The position numbers were made by a program, and so were the translations under genes. From a bacterium (GTDB taxonomy: Bacteria; Krumholzibacteriota; Krumholzibacteriia; LZORAL124-64-63), in contig JADJYS010000001.1 in the NCBI GenBank assembly GCA_016719645.1, positions 186,001-250,000 of the forward strand: a stretch of DNA of 64,000 bases, written 5' to 3'. A model generated the notes under the pieces. The model was not told the DNA's origin and made no database searches. It saw only the letters and a program-made list of their open reading frames with translations. Of the stretch, positions 46,867 to 57,699 are shown in pieces (the stretch's first letter is position 1; every line of letters starts with the position of its first letter).

Positions 46867-47709
46867 TCAGGCCCGGCGTTTCAGGGCCGACGCGGCGCCG
46901 GCCAGCACGTAGACCAGCGCCGCCAGCAGGATCGTCACCGCGCCGGCCGGCAGGTCGGCGGCGTAGGCCAGCGCCAGGCCCGCGGCCGTCAGCGCCGAGC
47001 TGAGGGCCGCGGCCAGCACCATCATCTGCCACAGGCGCCGCGAGAAGCGCCCCACGGCCGAGACCGGCAGCGAGATCAGCGCGATCACCAGGACCACGCC
47101 GACCACGTAGATCAGCGTGACGATGGTCAGCGCCACCAGCACCAGCAGCAGCGTGAACACGGCGTCGGTGCGCACGCCGCGCAGGCGCGCGAACTCCTCG
47201 TCGTAGCAGACCGCCAGCAGCGGGTCGTAGAACAGCGCGACCACCAGCAGGATCACGCCGTCCAGCAGCAGCAGCAGGCGCAGGGTCTCGGGGTCGACCA
47301 TGACGATGTTGCCGAACAGGTAGGTCATCAGGTCGGCCTTGTAGCCCGGCGTCAGGAACAGGAAGAGCACGCCGACGGCCATGCCGACGGCCCACAGCGC
47401 CGAGATGACCGTGTCCTCGCGGTCGCCGCCGCGGGCGCGGGCCGCGCCGATGATCACCGCGCCCAGCAGCGCCGCGAACACCGCCCCGTGCAGGGGCGTC
47501 AGCCAGGCCCAGCCGTGCACCGTGCGCAGCCAGATCGCCAGGCCCATGCCGCCCAGCACCGCGTGGGCGAGGCTGCCGGCGATGGCGGTGATGCGGCGCG
47601 TGACGACGTAGGTCCCGACCACGCCGCTCGCGACGCTCGCCAGCACGCCGGCCAGCAGGGCGTGGCGCAGGAAGGCGTGGCGGCCCAGGGCGTCCAGGAA
47701 CTCAATCAT
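46867..47709 (-). CDS. znuB: Zinc/manganese ABC transporter permease (ZnuB-like)
   Basis: A 280-residue inner-membrane permease of the ABC-3 family with about eight TM helices. Typical stretches are HALLAGVLASVASGVVGTYV near the N-terminus, SLAHAVLGGMGLA, and ALISLPVSAVGRFSRRL. It overlaps the ATPase gene by 8 bases and forms the membrane channel of the ZnuABC importer. Confidence 0.93.
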   Translation of the reverse strand: MIEFLDALGRHAFLRHALLAGVLASVASGVVGTYVVTRRITAIAGSLAHAVLGGMGLAIWLRTVHGWAWLTPLHGAVFAALLGAVIIGAARARGGDREDTVISALWAVGMAVGVLFLFLTPGYKADLMTYLFGNIVMVDPETLRLLLLLDGVILLVVALFYDPLLAVCYDEEFARLRGVRTDAVFTLLLVLVALTIVTLIYVVGVVLVIALISLPVSAVGRFSRRLWQMMVLAAALSSALTAAGLALAYAADLPAGAVTILLAALVYVLAGAASALKRRA

Positions 47710-48478
47710 GGCAGGCGCCGCCGGCCGGGGGGTGGTCGGTGTGGTCGTGGTCGTGGCGGACCAGGCGCAGGTCGTCGCGGGCGTCGTAGAGCAGGGCCAG
47801 CTCGCGGGGGATCTCGGTCACGCAGTGCTCGACGCAGGTGCGGTTGACGCACAGGACGCGGTTGACGAAGCGCGAGACCATGCTCACGTCGTGGGAGACC
47901 ATCAGGATCGTGCGCGTGGCGTTCAGGCGGTTCAGCAGGGCGTACAGGTCGTCCTGCACCGCGGGGTCGAGGCTGGCGGTGGGCTCGTCCAGCAGCAGGA
48001 TCTCCGGCTCGCCGCACAGCGCGCGGGCGATCAGCACCTTCTGGCGCTGGCCGCCCGACAGTTCGGAGAAGGGCCGGTCGCGCAGGTCGGCCGCGTCGGT
48101 CGCCTCCAGGGCGGCCAGGGCGGCTTCGCGGTCTCGGCGGCGGTAAGGGCCCAGGGTCGGGCGCAGGCCCAGGCGTCCCATGATGGTCACGTCCATGACG
48201 GTGACCGGGAAGCGCGGGTCCAGGTCGACGCGCTGGGGCATGTAGCCAAGTTTCAGGCGCGCCTTGGACGGAGAGCTGCCGAACACCTCGATCGTGCCGC
48301 GTCGCGGCGTGAGCAGCCCCAGCAGCAGCTTCAGCAGGGTCGACTTGCCGCCGCCGTTGGGGCCGATGACCGAGACGAAGTCCAGCGCGTTGATGTCGAA
48401 GTGCACGCCCTGCAGGACGGGCTGGCGGCCGTAGGCGAAGTCCAGGTCGCGGACGCGGATCACCGGGGCCGCGCTCAT
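47702..48478 (-). CDS. znuC: Zinc/manganese ABC transporter ATP-binding protein (ZnuC-like)
   Basis: A 258-residue ATPase. Walker A GPNGGGKST, Q-loop in LGYMPQRVDLDPRFPVTV, signature LSGGQRQKVLIARAL, Walker B ILLLDEPTASLD and H-loop MVSHDVSMV are all intact. The C-terminus carries a His/Asp-rich tail, VRHDHDHTDHPP, that may bind zinc. Its start overlaps the znuA stop as ATGA. Confidence 0.94.
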   Translation of the reverse strand: MSAAPVIRVRDLDFAYGRQPVLQGVHFDINALDFVSVIGPNGGGKSTLLKLLLGLLTPRRGTIEVFGSSPSKARLKLGYMPQRVDLDPRFPVTVMDVTIMGRLGLRPTLGPYRRRDREAALAALEATDAADLRDRPFSELSGGQRQKVLIARALCGEPEILLLDEPTASLDPAVQDDLYALLNRLNATRTILMVSHDVSMVSRFVNRVLCVNRTCVEHCVTEIPRELALLYDARDDLRLVRHDHDHTDHPPAGGACHD

Positions 48479-49368
48479 GGCGCGGACGCCGGCGCCGCCG
48501 CGGGCATCGCGGCGAGCATCGCCGCGGCCATGCTGCGCAGGTTCGCCGCGTAGTCGCGGGCCAGGGGGTCCAGCACGCCCACCGTGATGCCGGCCTCGCG
48601 GGCGACGGTCCGGGCCTGGTCCGGCGAGGTCTGCGGCTGCAGGAAGAGCGTGCGCACGCCGCGGGCGCGGGCGCGCTCGAGGATCTCGGCGAGGTGGCGG
48701 GGGCTCGGCGACAGGCCGCCCTGTTCCACCGCGGTCTGGATCAGGCCGTAGCGCTCGGCGAACCAGCCGAACGCGGGATGCATGACCAGCAGCTCGCCGC
48801 CGCGCACCGGGGCGAGGGTCGCCGCCAGCTCGCGGTCGAGGTCGGCGAGTTCGCGTTGCAGCACAACCAGCCGTTCAGCATAGTGGGCGGCGCCGGCGGG
48901 GTCGAGCCGGCCCAGGGCGGCGGCCATCCGTGCCGCTGCGCCGGCGGCCTGGTCGGGGTCGAGCCAGACGTGCGGGTCGTGGTCGTGCCCGTCGGCGTGG
49001 TCGTGCCCGTGGTCGTCGTAGGGGGAGGCCGCCGGCCGGCCGACCGCCTCGTCGGCGGTCGGGACCACGACCAGGTCCGGCAGCATCCGCTGCAGCCGGG
49101 GCTGCAGGGCCTGTTCCATGGTGGCGCCCACGGTGAACCAGAGCGCGGCGCCGGCGGCCGCCGTCAGCTGGCGGGGCGTGGGGTCGTAGCCGTGGGGGTT
49201 GGCGCCCGGCGGCACCAGTTCCAGCACGTCGACGCGGTCGCCGGCCAACCGTTCCACGAGCCAGGCCTGCGGCGGGATGCTGACCAGCACCAGGGGGCGG
49301 CCGGCCGAAGCGTGTGCGGCGACGGCGAACATCAGGACTGTCGTGGCGAGCGCGAATCGTGAACGCAT
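48475..49368 (-). CDS. znuA: Zinc ABC transporter substrate-binding protein (ZnuA-like)
   Basis: A 297-residue periplasmic metal-binding protein with a signal peptide (~1-22). Family features: VSIPPQAWLVERLAGDRVDV, GANPHGYDPTPRQL, the His-rich metal loop DDHGHDHADGHDHD preceding PHVWLDP, MHPAFGWFAERYGL, and FLQPQTSPDQARTVAREAG. The His-rich loop favours zinc over manganese. ATG 49366-49368 is chosen because the signal peptide begins there; an in-frame start at 49425 would add an unlikely leader. It heads the znuACB operon. No convincing Zur operator was identified upstream. Confidence 0.93.
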   Translation of the reverse strand: MRSRFALATTVLMFAVAAHASAGRPLVLVSIPPQAWLVERLAGDRVDVLELVPPGANPHGYDPTPRQLTAAAGAALWFTVGATMEQALQPRLQRMLPDLVVVPTADEAVGRPAASPYDDHGHDHADGHDHDPHVWLDPDQAAGAAARMAAALGRLDPAGAAHYAERLVVLQRELADLDRELAATLAPVRGGELLVMHPAFGWFAERYGLIQTAVEQGGLSPSPRHLAEILERARARGVRTLFLQPQTSPDQARTVAREAGITVGVLDPLARDYAANLRSMAAAMLAAMPAAAPASAP

Positions 49369-49475
49369 GGTGCCTCTTTGTCGGTGGACCCCCACCATGG
49401 AAAGCCAATCCGGGTCCGAATGCAACCCCGCAGGTGCGGTGGCGTAAAGGACCGGAAACCAACCGAGGAGCCGAT

Positions 49476-50780
49476 ATGCGCCCCTGCACCACCCTGGCGA
49501 TCCTGCTCTGCCTGGCTGCGCCGGCGTCGTCCCGCGCCGAGGCGATCCGGCTTGCCGCTCCCGAACCCGGCAACCTGCTGAGCGCCGAATTCCGCGTGGA
49601 ATCCGGCGGCGAGGTCGAGATCGCGGCCGTCGGCCTGCGTCAGAAGTTCACCGGCAGCGACGCCGTCCGGGCCTGGCTGCTGCGGCGGGGCGGCGCCGAG
49701 CCGGTGTGGTCGCAGGAGCCCGATGCCGGCGAGCCGGTGGGCGCCAGCCGGCTGCTGCGGCGCAGCGTGGACCGCGTCCGCCTGGAGCCCGGCGACTACG
49801 TGCTCTACCTCGCCGCCGGCCGCGGCGCGCGCGACGGGAAGGCGTTCCGCGAGTGGCGCTCGGCGCTGAACGACCTGGCCGACCTGCTCAACCGCGAGGA
49901 CCCGCGCGCCCGGCCCGCCGAGTATTTCGGCAAGTGCGAGGCGACGGTCACGCCGCTCGGCGGTTTGGCCCTGCTGCCCGCCGCGGCGCCGGCCGCACCC
50001 TGGCCCGTCGTCGTGCGGCCCGCCGCCGGCACCCACCTCGTGACCGTCCCGTTCCGCCTGACGCGCACGGCGCGGCTCAACGTGGCGGTGACCGGGGAGG
50101 CCGGGCAGGAGGGGGGCGGCGCGCTCGACTTCGGCTGGATCGAGGACGCGCGCACCGGCCGGACCGTCTGGACCGCCGAGCAGGCGCCGGCGCGGCCGGC
50201 GGGCAACGCGCGGGACAACGTGCGCTGGGAGGAGACCCTGGCGCTGAACGCCGGCGACTACCTGGCCGGTTTCCTCAGCGATGCCGCCCACGGACCCGAC
50301 GACTGGCTCGACCTGCCGCCCTTCGCGCCCGACGACTGGGGCCTGCGGTTGGCGCCGGTCGCCGCCGATGCCAATGCGCTGGTGACGCAGCTCACGGCCG
50401 GCGACGTCGTGCGGTCGCCGGAGCTGCTGGTCAGGCTGGTGCGGCCCGCGAGCGGGGCCTCGCTGGCCGAGGAGTTCCAGCTCTCCCGCCCGTCCCGCCT
50501 CCTGGTGCTCTGCCTCGGGGAAGGCGGGCGGCAGCTGTTCGACCGCGGCGCGATCACCGACCTCGCCGACGGCCGGGAAGTCTGGCGGATGACGCCGGCG
50601 GCGTCGCGCCACGCCGGCGGCGCGGGCAAGAACCTGCGGTTCGAGGGCGAGATCACCCTGCCCGCGGGGCGGTACCGGGCGACCTACCTCACCGACGGCA
50701 GCCACGCCTGCGGCGACTGGAACGCGGCGCCGCCGCCCGGCGCCCAGGATTACGGCCTGACGATCCGGCTCGCGCGCTGA
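49476..50780 (+). CDS. Secreted hypothetical protein with three beta-sandwich-like repeats
   Basis: A 434-residue exported protein with a signal peptide (~1-22, ending SSRAEA). I do not recognise the family. The sequence shows three related blocks, each with a strand such as FRVESGGEVEIAAVG, FRLTRTARLNVAVTG or FQLSRPSRLLVLCLG, a trait-description segment (VWSQEPD; TVWTAEQAPA; VWRMTPAAS), and a closing L-x-A-G-x-Y strand (LEPGDYVLYLA; LNAGDYLAGFL; LPAGRYRATYL). This suggests PPC-like tandem beta-sandwich domains. It carries neither of the two C-terminal signals found in its neighbours. ATG 49476 follows GAGGAG. It is divergent from znuA. Confidence 0.75.
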   Translation: MRPCTTLAILLCLAAPASSRAEAIRLAAPEPGNLLSAEFRVESGGEVEIAAVGLRQKFTGSDAVRAWLLRRGGAEPVWSQEPDAGEPVGASRLLRRSVDRVRLEPGDYVLYLAAGRGARDGKAFREWRSALNDLADLLNREDPRARPAEYFGKCEATVTPLGGLALLPAAAPAAPWPVVVRPAAGTHLVTVPFRLTRTARLNVAVTGEAGQEGGGALDFGWIEDARTGRTVWTAEQAPARPAGNARDNVRWEETLALNAGDYLAGFLSDAAHGPDDWLDLPPFAPDDWGLRLAPVAADANALVTQLTAGDVVRSPELLVRLVRPASGASLAEEFQLSRPSRLLVLCLGEGGRQLFDRGAITDLADGREVWRMTPAASRHAGGAGKNLRFEGEITLPAGRYRATYLTDGSHACGDWNAAPPPGAQDYGLTIRLAR

Positions 50781-50802
50781 CCCGGGCGCCGGTCCCATGC
50801 GA

Positions 50803-50830
50803 AAGGCCCCTCCCGGTCGGGAGGGGCCTT
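50803..50830. terminator. Bidirectional terminator between convergent secreted-protein genes
   Basis: A perfect 12-bp hairpin, AAGGCCCCTCCC / GGGAGGGGCCTT with loop GGTC, centred between the plus-strand stop at 50780 and the minus-strand stop at 50873. Confidence 0.75.
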
Positions 50831-50872
50831 CGCCGTGCAGGCCCGGAGGGCCCGTGCGATCTGACAGGAGAT

Positions 50873-51862
50873 CTACTTGAACATCGCCTTCACGCCGCCC
50901 CACTGCTGGTACTCGTTGGCGACGGGAGCGTCGATGGTCACGGTCGTGAGGCTGCAGGCGCCGGCGCCGTAGCCGTCGATGATCAGGTAGTACCAGCCGG
51001 CGGCGGCGGCGCTGTAGCTGATGGTCTCGACGCCGTTGGCGACGGTTTCGTCCGCACCGGCGACGCAGGTCGCGGCGGCGGCGGCGCAGTCGGTCACGAG
51101 CCAGATGGCCGAGTCGTGGGCGCCGGTCATCGAAGCGGTGATGTTCTCGCCCTCGGCCAGGTAGACCTTGTAGGTGGCGTCGTTGGCGGCACTGGCGTAG
51201 CCGGTGCAGCCCGCGCTGCCGCCGGCGTCGTAGTTGTTGGTGTAGCCGGCGCAGAGGTCGACCGTGAAGACGTTGGTCTCGAAGCTCTGCAGGTCGATGG
51301 CGCCCGCGCAGACGTCGTTGGCCGGCGGCGGCGGCGGCGGCACGTCCTCGGTGATGGTCAGGTCGAACGTCGGGACGCAGTTCGGGGTCGGCCAGGTGTC
51401 GATCATGATGTAGTAGCTGCCGGCGGCCAGGGTCTTGTCGTTGATGGCGCGGTTGCCGGCGCTGCCCGTGTTGATGGCGATGCAGGTGGTCGGGTCGGGC
51501 GGGCAGCTGTCGTCCAGCAGCATGCCGGTCCAGGTGGCCGTCGTGCTCATCAGGATGTCGATCGTCGTCTCGGCCGCGAGGTCGAGGCGGTACATGACAT
51601 CCTCGCCGCCGTCGTAGTTGCCCAGACAGGTGGCGGCGTAGGTGTTGCCCATGCCGCAGTTGGTCTGGCCGGTCAGGTTGGCCGGCAGGCTGGAGATGAC
51701 GATGGGATCGGTGCAGTCCGCGCCGGTGATCAGCAGCGGGCTGGTCGACTCGGGCACGTAGCCGGTGGGGCCGTGCAGGGCCTCGTCCTTGTCCATGGCG
51801 TTCGCCGCGACGGCGAGGCCCAGGATCATCAGGATCGCGAGCGTCAGTTTGCCTGTCCTCAT
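50873..51862 (-). CDS. Secreted tandem PPC-like domain protein with WGxVKxxFK tail
   Basis: A 329-residue exported protein. ATG 51860-51862 follows GAGGGGGACA; an upstream in-frame start at 51910 lacks a ribosome site. The signal peptide is ~1-22. Two PPC-like beta-sandwiches (~45-175 and ~180-310) are each rich in Cys and Thr, with VMYRLDLAAETTIDILM / ATYKVYLAEGENITASM and SYYIMIDTWPT / WYYLIIDGYGA pairs. A PPPPPP linker lies between them. The end, YQQWGGVKAMFK, is the tail also seen at 29729, 35326 and 56646. Probably a surface or extracellular protein; function unknown. Confidence 0.8.
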   Translation of the reverse strand: MRTGKLTLAILMILGLAVAANAMDKDEALHGPTGYVPESTSPLLITGADCTDPIVISSLPANLTGQTNCGMGNTYAATCLGNYDGGEDVMYRLDLAAETTIDILMSTTATWTGMLLDDSCPPDPTTCIAINTGSAGNRAINDKTLAAGSYYIMIDTWPTPNCVPTFDLTITEDVPPPPPPANDVCAGAIDLQSFETNVFTVDLCAGYTNNYDAGGSAGCTGYASAANDATYKVYLAEGENITASMTGAHDSAIWLVTDCAAAAATCVAGADETVANGVETISYSAAAAGWYYLIIDGYGAGACSLTTVTIDAPVANEYQQWGGVKAMFK

Positions 51863-52149
51863 GAATGTCCCCCTCGAGGTAGTTGATGACCGGCCGCAAC
51901 GAATACTCACCGTATGCGGCCCCGGACCCGAATCCGAGTCCTCCCTTGTTTCCTGCCTCTGACATGAAAGAGCAAGAATCCATACAGGGATGACGCCATT
52001 CTAGCATAGGTGGCGCCCCTCGAGAAAGTGGATTTTCATCGGATCGGGTGATTTTCCGACCATTTGAATGATCGTTTGCCGAAACGCTTAACCCTATGAT
52101 ATGGTGGGAGAAGACGCTTGTCCCGCCCCCTGATCCCGGAGGAAGCCCC

Positions 52150-54741
52150 ATGCAGACCCGGCATACGTTCCATGGTCCTGCGATGACGCTGGTGACCGGC
52201 CTGATCCTGGTGTTCGGCTTCGCCGGGCCCGCCCCGGCGGCCCCGCGCACGGTCCTGGGGGAGCTGTTCTCCTCGGCCGGCTGACCCTACTGCCCTTCCG
52301 CGGTCGCGGGATTCCATGATCTGCTCGCCGCCTACGACAGCACCGAGTTCGTGGCGCTCACCTGGGACACCGGCTCCGGCGCCGGCAACTCCCGCTTCGG
52401 CTACTACGGCTTCACCGGGACGCCCGCGGCCATGTTCGACGGGCTGGTCAGCTCGGTGGGCGGCATGCCCAGCGGCAGCATGTTCGACAGCTACCAGCCG
52501 CTGGTGCAGAACCGGCTGGGCGTGGCCTCGCCCCTGACGATCGCCGCGGGCTTCCAGATCGCCGGCCCGAACGGCACGGTCTCGGCCACCATCCAGGTGG
52601 CCTCGACCGTGACCACCGGCTCCAACCAGGTGCGCTTCTACGTGTACGAGGCGCTGCCGCGCCCCGAGTACCCCAACTACGTGCGCGCGGTCCTGGCCGC
52701 CGAGCCCTTCGCGCTGACCGCGCCCGGGCAGTCGGTCACCGTCCAGCGCTCGTTCGCCGTCGATCCGGCCTGGGATCCCGAGCGGCTCGGGGTGATCGTC
52801 CTGGTGCAGAGCGACGCGAACCGCTCGGTGCTGCAGGCCGCCGAGGCCGAGGCCGACTACGCGGGGGTGCTGACGGTCGACGCGCAGCCCGACGGCCTGT
52901 CGGCGCCCTGGACCCTGACCGGGCCCGGCGGCTTCTCGCTCCAGGGACAGGAGGATCGCGTCGTGCGGGTCTTCCTGACCGGCGAGTACGCCCTGGCCTG
53001 GGGCGAGGTGCCGGGCTGGACCGTGCCGGTGCCCGCGGTCGTGACGGTGCAGCTGGAGCAGGACGGCGAGGCCACGCTGGCCGGCCTCTACACCGGCGGC
53101 CCCTTCGTCGCCGCGGACGACGCGGACCTCGCCCTGCCCGGCGCGGCGGCGCGCGGCGTGGCGATCGTCGACGCCGACGCCGACGGCGACCAGGACATCT
53201 ACGTCTCGGTCCGCAACGGCGCGAACGCGCTGCTGCTCAACGGCGGCGGCCTGGACTTCGCCTCCGGCGGGCACGCCCTGCTGCGCGACGCGGGTGCGGG
53301 CATGTCGGCGGTCTGGGCCGACGTGACCGGCGACGGCCGGCGCGACGTCTACCTGGTGCGCGACGGCCAGGCCAACCTGCTGCTGCGCGCCGACGGCGCC
53401 GGCGGCTACCTCGATGCGACCTTCGGGCCCGCCGGCGACACCGGTCCGGGCACCTCGGTCGCGGCCGCCGACTACGACCGCGACGGCCTGCTGGACCTGT
53501 ACGCGGTCAACGCGGGCGCCGCGAACGTGCTGCTGCGCGGCGTGGCGGACATGGGCGTCGGCTGGTTCATGATGAACCAGCCGGGGATCGTCGCCGACAC
53601 GGGCAACGGCGCCGGCGCCGCCTGGGGCGACTACGACAACGACGGCGACCAGGACCTCTACCTGACGAACCGCTTCGCGGCCAACCGGCTCTTCCAGAAC
53701 GGCGGCGCCCTGGGCTGGTTCAACGCCACCGGGACGGGCGTGCTGGCCGATACCGGCAACGGCCACGGCGCGGCCTGGGGCGACTACGACAACGACGGCG
53801 ACCTCGACCTCTACGTGGCCAACGACGGCCAGGCCGACCTGCTGGTCCGCAACGACCGCGGCACCTGGGCGCTGATCGTCGGCGGAGGTCTCGGGGACGT
53901 CGGCCACGGCCGGGGCGTGGCCTGGGGCGACCTGGACAACGACGGGGACCTCGACCTCTACCTCGCCCGCCACGGCGAGACCGACCTCGTGCTGCGCAAC
54001 GAGGGGGGCGGGTCGTTCACCCGCATCCCCCTGGGCCTGGCGGTCGCCGCCGGCGCGGCCGAGGGGGTCGCCCTGGGCGACCTCGACGGCGACGGCGACC
54101 TGGACGCCTTCGTCGCCAACGACGGCGGGCCGAGCGGGCTGCTGCTGAACGGGATGGCTGCGGGCAACCACTGGCTGCACCTCGACCTCACGGCGACGGG
54201 CGCGAACACCTCGGCCGTGGGCGCCCGCGTCTGGCTGACGGCGGGCGGGCAGCGCCAGTTGCGCGAGGTCGCCGCCGGCTCCGGGTACCTGTCGCAGGAT
54301 TCCCCGACGGTCGAGTTCGGCCTGGGCGGCAGCGCGGTCGCCGACACCCTGCGCATCCGGTGGCCCGACGGCCAGCAGCAGGTCGTCACCGGCCTGGCCG
54401 CCGACCGCCGGCTGCACGTGCGCCAGGGAGTGCCCGTCTCGGCGCCGCCCGCGCCGGTCGCCGGGTTGCGGCTGCTGGAGCCGTACCCGAACCCGTTCAA
54501 CCCCGCCACGACCCTGCGCTACGACCTGCCGCGGTCCGGCCGCGTCGAGTTGAGGGTCTACGACGTCGCCGGCCGGCTCGTGCGCACCTTGCGGGCGGGG
54601 GAGGTCGAGGCGGCGGGGCGCCGCGAGGCCGTGTGGGACGGCCGGGACGACGCGGGCCGTGCCGCCGCCGCCGGCGCCTACCTCGTGCGCCTGTCGGCGA
54701 ACGGGGAGACCCTCGGCCGGCGCCTGCTGCTGGTGAAGTAA
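52150..54741 (+). CDS. Secreted selenoprotein: thioredoxin-like UPYC domain, FG-GAP repeats, UnbV-like domain and FlgD-like C-terminal domain
   Basis: An 863-residue protein if UGA 52282-52284 is read as selenocysteine (Sec45). ATG 52150 follows GGAGGAAG. The signal peptide (~1-31) leads to an Omp28-like thioredoxin fold starting RTVLGELFSSAG-U-PYC; relatives read FTxxxCxxC at this place. It continues VALTWDTGSGAG and FTGTPAAMFDGL (cis-Pro-like) in the same frame. Then follow seven FG-GAP/VCBS calcium-type repeats (~335-665, for example WGDYDNDGDLDLYVAN), an ASPIC/UnbV-like region (VGARVWLTAGGQRQ; LRIRWPDGQQQ), and a FlgD-like domain with PNPFNPATTLRYDLP. TGA is a normal stop elsewhere in this genome, so Sec insertion explains the single in-frame UGA best. 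Expected location: periplasm or cell surface. Confidence 0.8.
52282..52311 (+). promoter_or_regulatory. Sec codon UGA and candidate bacterial SECIS element (gene 52150-54741)
   Basis: UGA at 52282-52284, then 11 bases, then the 6-bp stem UUCCGC / GCGGGA (52296-52301 / 52306-52311, one G-U) closed by loop GGUC. The GG begins 18 bases after the UGA. The loop matches the GGUC of the E. coli fdhF SECIS loop, and the distance is within the range accepted for bacterial SECIS elements. Confidence 0.72.
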
Positions 54742-54765
54742 AGGGGCCGTCGCGCCCCGATCCGG

Positions 54766-54798
54766 GCCCCGCGCGCCGCCGGCGCGCGGGGCCTTTTT
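54766..54798 (+). terminator. Terminator after the selenoprotein gene
   Basis: A 12-bp stem GCCCCGCGCGCC / GGCGCGCGGGGC with loop GCC, followed by CTTTTT. Confidence 0.9.
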
Positions 54799-54889
54799 CG
54801 CGGCGGGCGGTGCGCGGGCGGTTGTGCGCGCGGCCCGCGGCGCTTATCCTGTCGCCGCAACGCCTCCCACCCGAACCCGCGAGGAGCCC

Positions 54890-56569
<1,680 letters not shown>

Positions 56570-56586
56570 ACCGGCGCCGCACCGAT

Positions 56587-56628
56587 CAAAAGAGCGAGCC
56601 CGCGTCCGGGGAGACGCGGGCTCGCTCT
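56587..56628 (-). terminator. Terminator for the SGNH-like gene
   Basis: A perfect 16-bp stem (56591-56606 / 56613-56628) followed on the minus strand by TTTT. It lies between the convergent ettA stop and the stop at 56646. Confidence 0.9.
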
Positions 56629-56645
56629 GCGACCGGGAAGCGCGC

Positions 56646-57461
56646 TCAGCGCCAGGCGGCCTTGACCTCGCCCCAGCTGCTGTCGCGGTTGGGCGTGACG
56701 CTGCCGGCGACCTCGATCAGGAAGGCCGCGAACTCCGGCCCGATCGCCTGGTTCGCCACGGCGCTGGGGTGGGAGTCGTCGCCGCTGTGCGACCGCTCGT
56801 ACTCCCAGCGCAGCATGTTGGCCGTGGCGGTGCCGTCGTCCGGTTTGGCCAGGCGGTCGAAGAGGTCGAAGAAGCGCAAGTTGTCGTGCCCGGCCAGGTA
56901 CTCCGCGCTGCCCAGCCAGACGGCGAAGGCGCGGGCGCGGGCGGCGTCGTCCTGGTCGGTGGCCAGGCGGTGGCGGGGCGGCTGCGAGATGATGACGAAG
57001 AGCTTGTCGGGATGCTGGTCGAACACGTCGCGCATCGCGAGGTACCAGGTCTTGTACTGCTCCAGCTCGGTGGCGCTGCCGACGTCCGAGGCCGGGTAGC
57101 AGGACTTGAAGGCGATGACCTGGTGGTTTTCGAGGATCTGCGCGCGGGCCGCGTTGGCCGTGGTCCAGAGCGTGTAGAGGCCGTCGGGATCGGTGTTGTC
57201 GCCGGGGATGTCGTAGCTCTCCCCGGTGTAGCCGCCGGCCGGGTTGCGCAGGCCGATCGCGTTGTAGTCGTGGTCCCAGAACTGCACCGGCACGCCGCGG
57301 CTCTGGTTGAGCTGGGCGATGGTGCCGCGCACGCCGCCCTCGTCGATGAGGTTGCGGCCGGTGGAATGGTGCAGGAACAGGACGTTGTCCAGGGCTGCGG
57401 CGGGCGTGGCGACGGCTGCCGCGAACAGGACGAAAAGCGTAACCGCTCGGATCAGGCGCAT
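56646..57461 (-). CDS. Secreted SGNH-hydrolase-like protein with WGxVKxxWR tail
   Basis: A 271-residue exported protein. ATG 57459-57461 follows AGGAGGG. The signal peptide (~1-23) ends near ATPAAA. The first strand, NVLFLHHSTGRNLIDEGG, fits the block I Ser region of an SGNH-like fold. IAFKSCYPASDVG and FVIISQPPRH fit blocks III-V by position, and SHSGDDSHPSAVANQA supplies a late Asp-x2-His pair as in the catalytic dyad. Substrate unknown; esterase or glycan deacetylase activity is typical of the superfamily. The last residues, RDSSWGEVKAAWR, carry the shared tail. The family assignment is moderate because the canonical GDS motif is absent. Confidence 0.72.
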   Translation of the reverse strand: MRLIRAVTLFVLFAAAVATPAAALDNVLFLHHSTGRNLIDEGGVRGTIAQLNQSRGVPVQFWDHDYNAIGLRNPAGGYTGESYDIPGDNTDPDGLYTLWTTANAARAQILENHQVIAFKSCYPASDVGSATELEQYKTWYLAMRDVFDQHPDKLFVIISQPPRHRLATDQDDAARARAFAVWLGSAEYLAGHDNLRFFDLFDRLAKPDDGTATANMLRWEYERSHSGDDSHPSAVANQAIGPEFAAFLIEVAGSVTPNRDSSWGEVKAAWR

Positions 57462-57699
57462 GGGAACCCTCCTGGATGCATCAGATTCGGCATGATAAGG
57501 GAAAACTTGAGGAAAAACCACCTCAAACACAGACAAGGGGGAGCCGGAGCCCCCCCAAGGCTGTTGTTTGACTGGAAATGCGCGGAACCCAAAAGATCTC
57601 TGAAGAAGTTGCTGCACTTTCCCGTCGCGCTGTCAGCTGGAAGGAACGTACGGATTCCGAGCCGGCGGCGCAAGATCCGCAGCAAAAACTCTCCGGGAT

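Noticed and set aside
42862..47847. 1661-residue plus-strand open frame
   Set aside because: Only its short signal-peptide stretch at 43249-43330 is meaningful (part of the LVIVD gene); the rest is a shadow.
49369..49475. Zur operator between znuA and the divergent secreted-protein gene
   Set aside because: A weak GCAACC...GGTGC pairing exists, but it does not match a recognisable Zur palindrome.
52282..52284. Ordinary stop codon ending a 45-codon gene
   Set aside because: The fragment would end in the middle of a thioredoxin active site, and the same frame continues with PYC and 800 residues of coherent domains. A nonsense mutation is possible, but the twin case at 62058 makes recoding the better reading.
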